Below, piece by piece: positions 61,847-64,000 of a stretch of 64,000 bases of DNA. The notes under the pieces are model-generated. The model searched no databases, was not told where the DNA came from, and was given only the letters and a program-made list of their open reading frames with translations. Numbering within the stretch: position 1 is the stretch's first letter; each line of letters starts with the position of its first letter. The position numbers and the translations under genes are program-made. The stretch comes from Myripristis murdjan (lineage: Eukaryota; Chordata; Actinopteri; Holocentriformes; Holocentridae): the NCBI RefSeq assembly GCF_902150065.1, contig NC_043986.1:15513890-15577889 (forward strand), read 5' to 3'.

Positions 61847-62118
61847 CGTTGTTGTTGTTATCAGCAGCAGTAGTAGTCATAGTAGTATTCAATTCAGTTT
61901 CAATTCAATTTTATTTGTATAGTGTCAAATCATAACAGAAGTTATCTCAGGAGAACAAAGAAACTTTGGCTCATCCCAGAATCTCCTGCATGAGCAAGTA
62001 TGTGGAAACAGTGTTATTATTATTATCATTATTATTATTATTATTAGTAGTAGTAGTAGTAGTAGTAGTAGTTGTAGTAGTAGTAGTAGTAGGAATAGTA
62101 GTAGTAGTAGTAGTAGTA
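61818..62118. repeat. TTG, TTA and TAG trinucleotide arrays with a dispersed repeat
   Basis: (TTG)n at 61818-61860 is followed by a fragment TTCAATTCAATTTTATTTGT..AGTTATCTCAGG (61885-61955). This is the 5' end of a dispersed repeat that I recall as common in fish. Then come (ATT)n at about 62013-62045 and (TAG)n at 62046-62118. The last array is the insertion target of the adjoining transposon. Confidence 0.75.
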
Positions 62119-63407
62119 GGGGAGACTGGGGTAAGTTGAGCCAAAGGGTAAGTTGAGCCACCCCCTGTTGCTAGGAAACGGTAAAAAATATTTATCATGT
62201 GACCAAATATTTAGGAGGAAGGCATCATTTCATGGAGTCTGTGAAGTTAAGAACCACATGGGTAAAGTGGTTAGACATTTATTTCCAAAAAAACATTTTT
62301 TACTCTTGAAAGTGAATTTAGTCTATCATCAGTTTCCTGAGAATTGTGTTATGACCAAAACGGATCATTTTAAATTTGTTTTATACATCAGTTGTGGTAT
62401 CTATGAGCTACAACATGAGGTCATAAACCTAGCATAAAAGTGCACAATTTTAGCTGTGGGGACTAAAAAAGTCAAAATGGTAGCTCTGGGGTAAGTTGAG
62501 CCGTTTGGCCAGGGGTAAGTTGAGCCGGTAGGGGTAAGTTGAACCACCGGCTCCTGCGTCCTGCGGCGCGTTCGGGGCCGAGGCCGGGGGGTCCGGGGGC
62601 ATGGGGGAGTGCTGGAGGCCACAACTGCTGCCGCAGAGCCGAGGGCGAGGCATGGGCACGCCACAGGACCCCGGAAAAAAGACTCGCAGACGCTCAGGCC
62701 GTTTTGACCACTTAAGCCTTTACGAGGGTTAAATATTAAATCTCTAAAACTCCCCAAACCTCACAGAGTTGGTGGTACAGCAAGGAGGTCTGAGCAATTT
62801 GTGTTCCCCTGCAACCTCGACAGGTGGAATATTGAGTGAAAGACTGGGGCGGAGCTATGTGGTGGCCAATGGTGGCCATCACAAATATGTTACGTTCATA
62901 TGTTCATAACTGACCTTACTGTCAGCAAGGACACCAAGAAGCTAGTGTTCTAGTGTTTTCTTTCCAAAGACACAGCTGTTAATGTTTTCTTCCCAAGTGC
63001 ACTTTAAGGCATGTTAAAACAGCTGTTTATTGTACCTGTTGGATTGTGTTTAATAGATAAAAATACACATGAATGTGAAGAAGTGACTGTTATTTAGGGA
63101 GGGAGAAGGTGAGGAAGGGGTGGGATGGAGGTGGGGAGGAAGGTGGGGGGTGAGTAGGGATACGGCTCAACTTACCCCGCTCCTATGCTCAACTTACCCC
63201 ATACACGGGGTAAGTTGTGCCACAAGACCACTTTTTTTGGACAGGCTATATTATGGAAACAGTTATGTTTACACTCATTCTGTTTGTTTGAAGAGATGCA
63301 CAACATCCTGAAATATATGCAGATACATTAGTTAGCGACAAAAGTATGATTGCCTTGATGTAGTGATCCTAAATATGAAAAATGGCTCATCTTACCCCAG
63401 TCTCCCC
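62119..63407. mobile_element. Non-autonomous DNA transposon with nine GGGGTAAGTTGAGCC motifs
   Basis: Terminal inverted repeats start GGGGAGACTGGGGTAAG at 62119 and end with its complement at 63407. TA flanks each side (62117-62118 and 63408-63409). The motif GGGGTAAGTTGAGCC or a near-copy occurs on the + strand at 62128, 62146, 62488, 62512, 62531 and 63207. It occurs on the minus strand at 63164-63178, 63187-63200 and 63384-63398. A GC- and CpG-rich core lies at about 62545-62680. The 1289-bp element has no transposase frame. The open frames inside are short and include Ser-Thr-Tyr-Pro repeats that merely translate the motif. The superfamily is unknown: a TA target fits Tc1/mariner-like elements, but neither the ends nor the motif clusters are typical of them. 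Confidence 0.8.
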
Positions 63408-63456
63408 TAGTGGTATTAGTATTAGTATTAGTATTAGTGTTGTTGTTGTTGTTGTT

Positions 63457-63498
<42 letters not shown>
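63408..63498. repeat. (TATTAG)n and (TTG)n arrays
   Basis: TATTAG-type repeats (63408-63438) then about 19 TTG units (63439-63498, one TTA interruption). These continue the trinucleotide environment in which the adjoining transposon landed. The poly-Asn frame on the minus strand is not a gene. Confidence 0.9.
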
Positions 63499-63500
<2 letters not shown>

Positions 63501-64000
63501 AAAGACCTAATTCAAGGAAACCATTCAAGTAATATGAATTATAATAGGAACAAGTACTTAGTATGCCAGATGTTTGCAGAAGATTATACATATGATGTGC
63601 CTGCAGTGTACAGCATGTTTGAGCACACGTGTTCAGGCACTGATGGCTGAAAAGTCTTCATTCTGCTGTTGGGAACCTGAGTCAAACAGACTTCAAGGTG
63701 GCTATGTGTGATGTCATATGTTACTCCTGCTGATGTGCCTCCTTTGTGGCAGGGGATTGTGGGTCTGTGAGGGCATTGGCTGATGGAGCTGGTATTTTTG
63801 GGTGAGAGTTCTGACCCTATTAAGCAGATTAATGCAGGCTGGGCAGCTCAGTGCCATAAGCCGAGGGATCTCTTCCGCCAGATCAACATGAATACTAGTG
63901 AACCATCAGAGATCCACATAAAAACACAGAGACAGACATATGGATAGGCCTACACATACATACGCATACACATGCACGCACACACACACACACACACACA
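63499..64000. other. Window end, no gene
   Basis: Unique-looking DNA of moderate GC with no recognised frame, ending in a (CA)n tract from about 63978 that is cut by the window edge. Confidence 0.6.

Noticed and set aside
62401-62757. 118-codon minus-strand frame in the 62-63 kb transposon
   Set aside because: It runs through the CpG-rich core and repeated motif copies and has no transposase signature.
1-64000. CRISPR arrays, tRNA genes, retroviral or LTR elements
   Set aside because: I looked for spaced direct repeats, tRNA B-box sequences and paired long terminal repeats and saw none. The regular repeats present are microsatellites.

Overview
The window looks like a ray-finned (teleost) fish chromosome. 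Vertebrate genes are split into many short exons with GT-AG introns. Very long CA/GT, GA and trinucleotide microsatellites are dense, and there are several fish-type Tc1, TTAA-flanked and LINE fragments. Species cannot be fixed from the sequence. I saw no tRNA, rRNA, CRISPR array, retrovirus or LTR element.

Layout, left to right. (1) 171-10979 +: the 3' two-thirds of lgr6, the R-spondin receptor, with 14 exons coding leucine-rich repeats and a seven-helix domain. (2) 12426-15604 -: complete ube2t, the Fanconi-pathway E2, tail-to-tail with lgr6, with a likely 5' noncoding exon and a ZNF143-like promoter motif. (3) 17081-18290 -: a small three-exon SAM-dependent methyltransferase. (4) 19969-24177 +: complete etv7 (TEL2-like ETS factor), nine exons. 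(5) 25785-27177 +: rplp2, ribosomal stalk protein P2. (6) 29947-34829 +: a patatin-like phospholipase of the PNPLA1/2/3 group, nine exons. (7) 34830-50868: about 16 kb without a recognisable gene, mostly microsatellites and one likely TTAA-type MITE. (8) 50869-52611 -: kcna10-like Kv1 potassium channel in one coding exon. (9) 52612-64000: gene-free, repeat-rich DNA ending in an unusual 1.3-kb non-autonomous DNA transposon with nine copies of one 15-bp motif.

The genes are independent vertebrate loci, not an operon or a joint system. From memory of the human map, lgr6-ube2t corresponds to 1q32, etv7 and PNPLA1 to 6p21, rplp2 and PNPLA2 to 11p15, and KCNA10 to 1p13. The window therefore joins blocks that are separate in humans. 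I found no convincing undescribed biological system. The items most worth a second look are the motif-iterating transposon at 62119-63407, the YdaC-like methyltransferase, the identity of the PNPLA gene, and the ube2t promoter architecture.
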